Source: Hyphomicrobiales bacterium
GTDB lineage: Bacteria > Pseudomonadota > Alphaproteobacteria > Rhizobiales > NORP267
Direction of reading: 5' to 3'
Length of the DNA stretch: 64,000 nucleotides
NCBI GenBank assembly: GCA_021775855.1
Contig: JAJFGZ010000004.1
Location: 47,132 to 111,131 of the forward strand
The notes under the pieces were generated by a model. It did no database searches, was not told where the DNA came from, and worked only from the letters and a program-made list of their open reading frames with translations. A program made the position numbers and the translations under genes. Positions within the stretch are counted from its first letter, which is position 1; the number at the start of each line of letters is the position of its first letter. This document shows positions 63,246 through 64,000 of the stretch, one piece after another.

Positions 63246-64000
63246 ATGGCTTTCGAAACAATCATCACGGAAACCCGGAACCGGGTCGGCCTCATCACCC
63301 TCAATCGCCCAAAGGCGCTGAACGCCCTGAACAGCGTTCTGATGGGTGAATTGTCACAGGCGCTGGACATATACGAGGCCGACGACAAGATCGGCTGTAT
63401 CGTTATTACCGGAAGCGAAAAGGCCTTTGCCGCCGGTGCCGATATCAAGGAAATGCAATCAAAGACCTATATGGAAGCTTACAAGGAGGATTTCATTACC
63501 CCCTGGGAGCATCTGTCGCGGGTCAGAAAGCCGGTCATCGCTGCGGTTGCCGGCTACGCCCTTGGGGGCGGCTGCGAGGTGGCGATGATGTGCGATTTTA
63601 TCCTGGCGGCCGATACCGCAAAGTTCGGCCAGCCTGAGATCAACCTGGGCGTTATGCCCGGCTCAGGGGGCACCCAGCGCCTGACACGCTTTGTCGGCAA
63701 ATCAAAAGCCATGGAAATGTGCCTGACCGGGCGCATGATGGACGCCGAAGAGGCCGAGAGATCGGGTCTCGTGAGCCGAATTGTCGACGCCGATAATCTC
63801 GTAGAGGACGCGGTGGAGACCGGCAACAAGATCGCCCAGATGTCGATGCCGTCTCTGATGATGACCAAGGAATCGGTCAACCGGTCTTACGAGACAACGC
63901 TGACCGAAGGCGTCCGGTTCGAGCGCCGGGTCTTCCATTCCCTGTTCGCCACCGAAGACCAGGCGGAGGGGATGGCGGCGTTTGCAGAGAAGCGCAAGCC
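63246..64000 (+). CDS. Enoyl-CoA hydratase (crotonase family), cut by window end
   Basis: Translated by hand to the window edge; it is open-ended, so it is absent from the ORF track. It adds water to 2-enoyl-CoA in beta-oxidation or amino acid breakdown. It begins [20 protein letters not shown], with the CoA-binding oxyanion strands [10 protein letters not shown] and [14 protein letters not shown], and the two catalytic Glu regions [19 protein letters not shown]. About 251 codons are present of an expected 258-260, so only the last few are missing. GAGGAAAC precedes the ATG. It follows mutM by about 60 bases. Confidence 0.93.
   Translation, partial: MAFETIITETRNRVGLITLNRPKALNALNSVLMGELSQALDIYEADDKIGCIVITGSEKAFAAGADIKEMQSKTYMEAYKEDFITPWEHLSRVRKPVIAAVAGYALGGGCEVAMMCDFILAADTAKFGQPEINLGVMPGSGGTQRLTRFVGKSKAMEMCLTGRMMDAEEAERSGLVSRIVDADNLVEDAVETGNKIAQMSMPSLMMTKESVNRSYETTLTEGVRFERRVFHSLFATEDQAEGMAAFAEKRK

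Overview
This is a dense, core-type chromosomal segment of an alphaproteobacterium, most likely a free-living, Rhodospirillales-like lineage. The evidence is gene order: grpE-hrcA/rph-rdgB-hemW, lpoA-like/rsmI-yraN-gshB, nfuA-tsaB-rimI-fur-plsC-miaB-phoH-ybeY-corC-lnt, trmB-rimP-nusA-ylxR-infB-rbfA-truB-rpsO-pnp, fabI-fabB-fabA/irr, and moeB-dut-coaBC-ubiB-ubiE/mutM. The Irr regulator, FabA/FabB/FabI lipid synthesis, GlnD and an OlsB-type acyltransferase fit the same group. I saw no rRNA, tRNA, CRISPR array, insertion sequence or prophage. No gap between genes exceeds about 290 bases.

Layout. 1-5.2 kb: heat-shock regulation (grpE end, hrcA), divergent rph-rdgB-hemW, and a convergent envelope lipoprotein gene. 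5.3-9.3 kb: rsmI, yraN, gshB and a ComM/YifB ATPase. 9.4-11.8 kb: a membrane hybrid histidine kinase. 12-15.3 kb: ornithine-lipid acyltransferase OlsB and malic enzyme (convergent). 15.4-21.1 kb: mutS-glnD. 21.1-22.2 kb: a full-length phosphagen (arginine-type) kinase, the most unexpected enzyme here. 22.4-27.4 kb: EamA exporter-murJ, trpS, a universal stress protein and a DUF2189 membrane protein. 27.6-36.7 kb: a long forward block for Fe-S delivery, tRNA modification, Fur, phospholipid acylation, ribosome/RNA quality control and lipoprotein maturation. 36.8-47.7 kb: an Xre regulator, trmB, then the translation/transcription cluster rimP to pnp. 47.9-51.8 kb: an accessory-looking insertion with a small secreted Cys/His protein, two tandem L,D-transpeptidases and a Zn/Cd-type P1B ATPase. 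51.9-55.4 kb: fabI-fabB-fabA facing irr. 55.4-64 kb: an SH3 protein, a 2-hydroxyacid dehydrogenase, the minus-strand operon ubiE-ubiB-coaBC-dut-moeB, then mutM and an enoyl-CoA hydratase cut by the window end.

The regulatory sites are the most informative non-coding content. An Irr-type ICE palindrome overlaps the -10 of a strong promoter in front of nfuA. A Fur-like box sits between the -35 and -10 of the irr promoter. Fur and Irr are both encoded here, so the window may hold a Fur to irr to nfuA iron circuit. Other candidate control elements are a terminator-like hairpin inside the rimP leader, a perfect hairpin in the pnp leader, an 9-bp-arm inverted repeat just before the Zn/Cd ATPase, and a hairpin at the hrcA start, where no ATG/GTG/TTG codon fits. 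Most of the window is ordinary housekeeping sequence. I did not find a clearly new multi-gene system. All family names rest on motif and synteny recognition by eye, without database searches.
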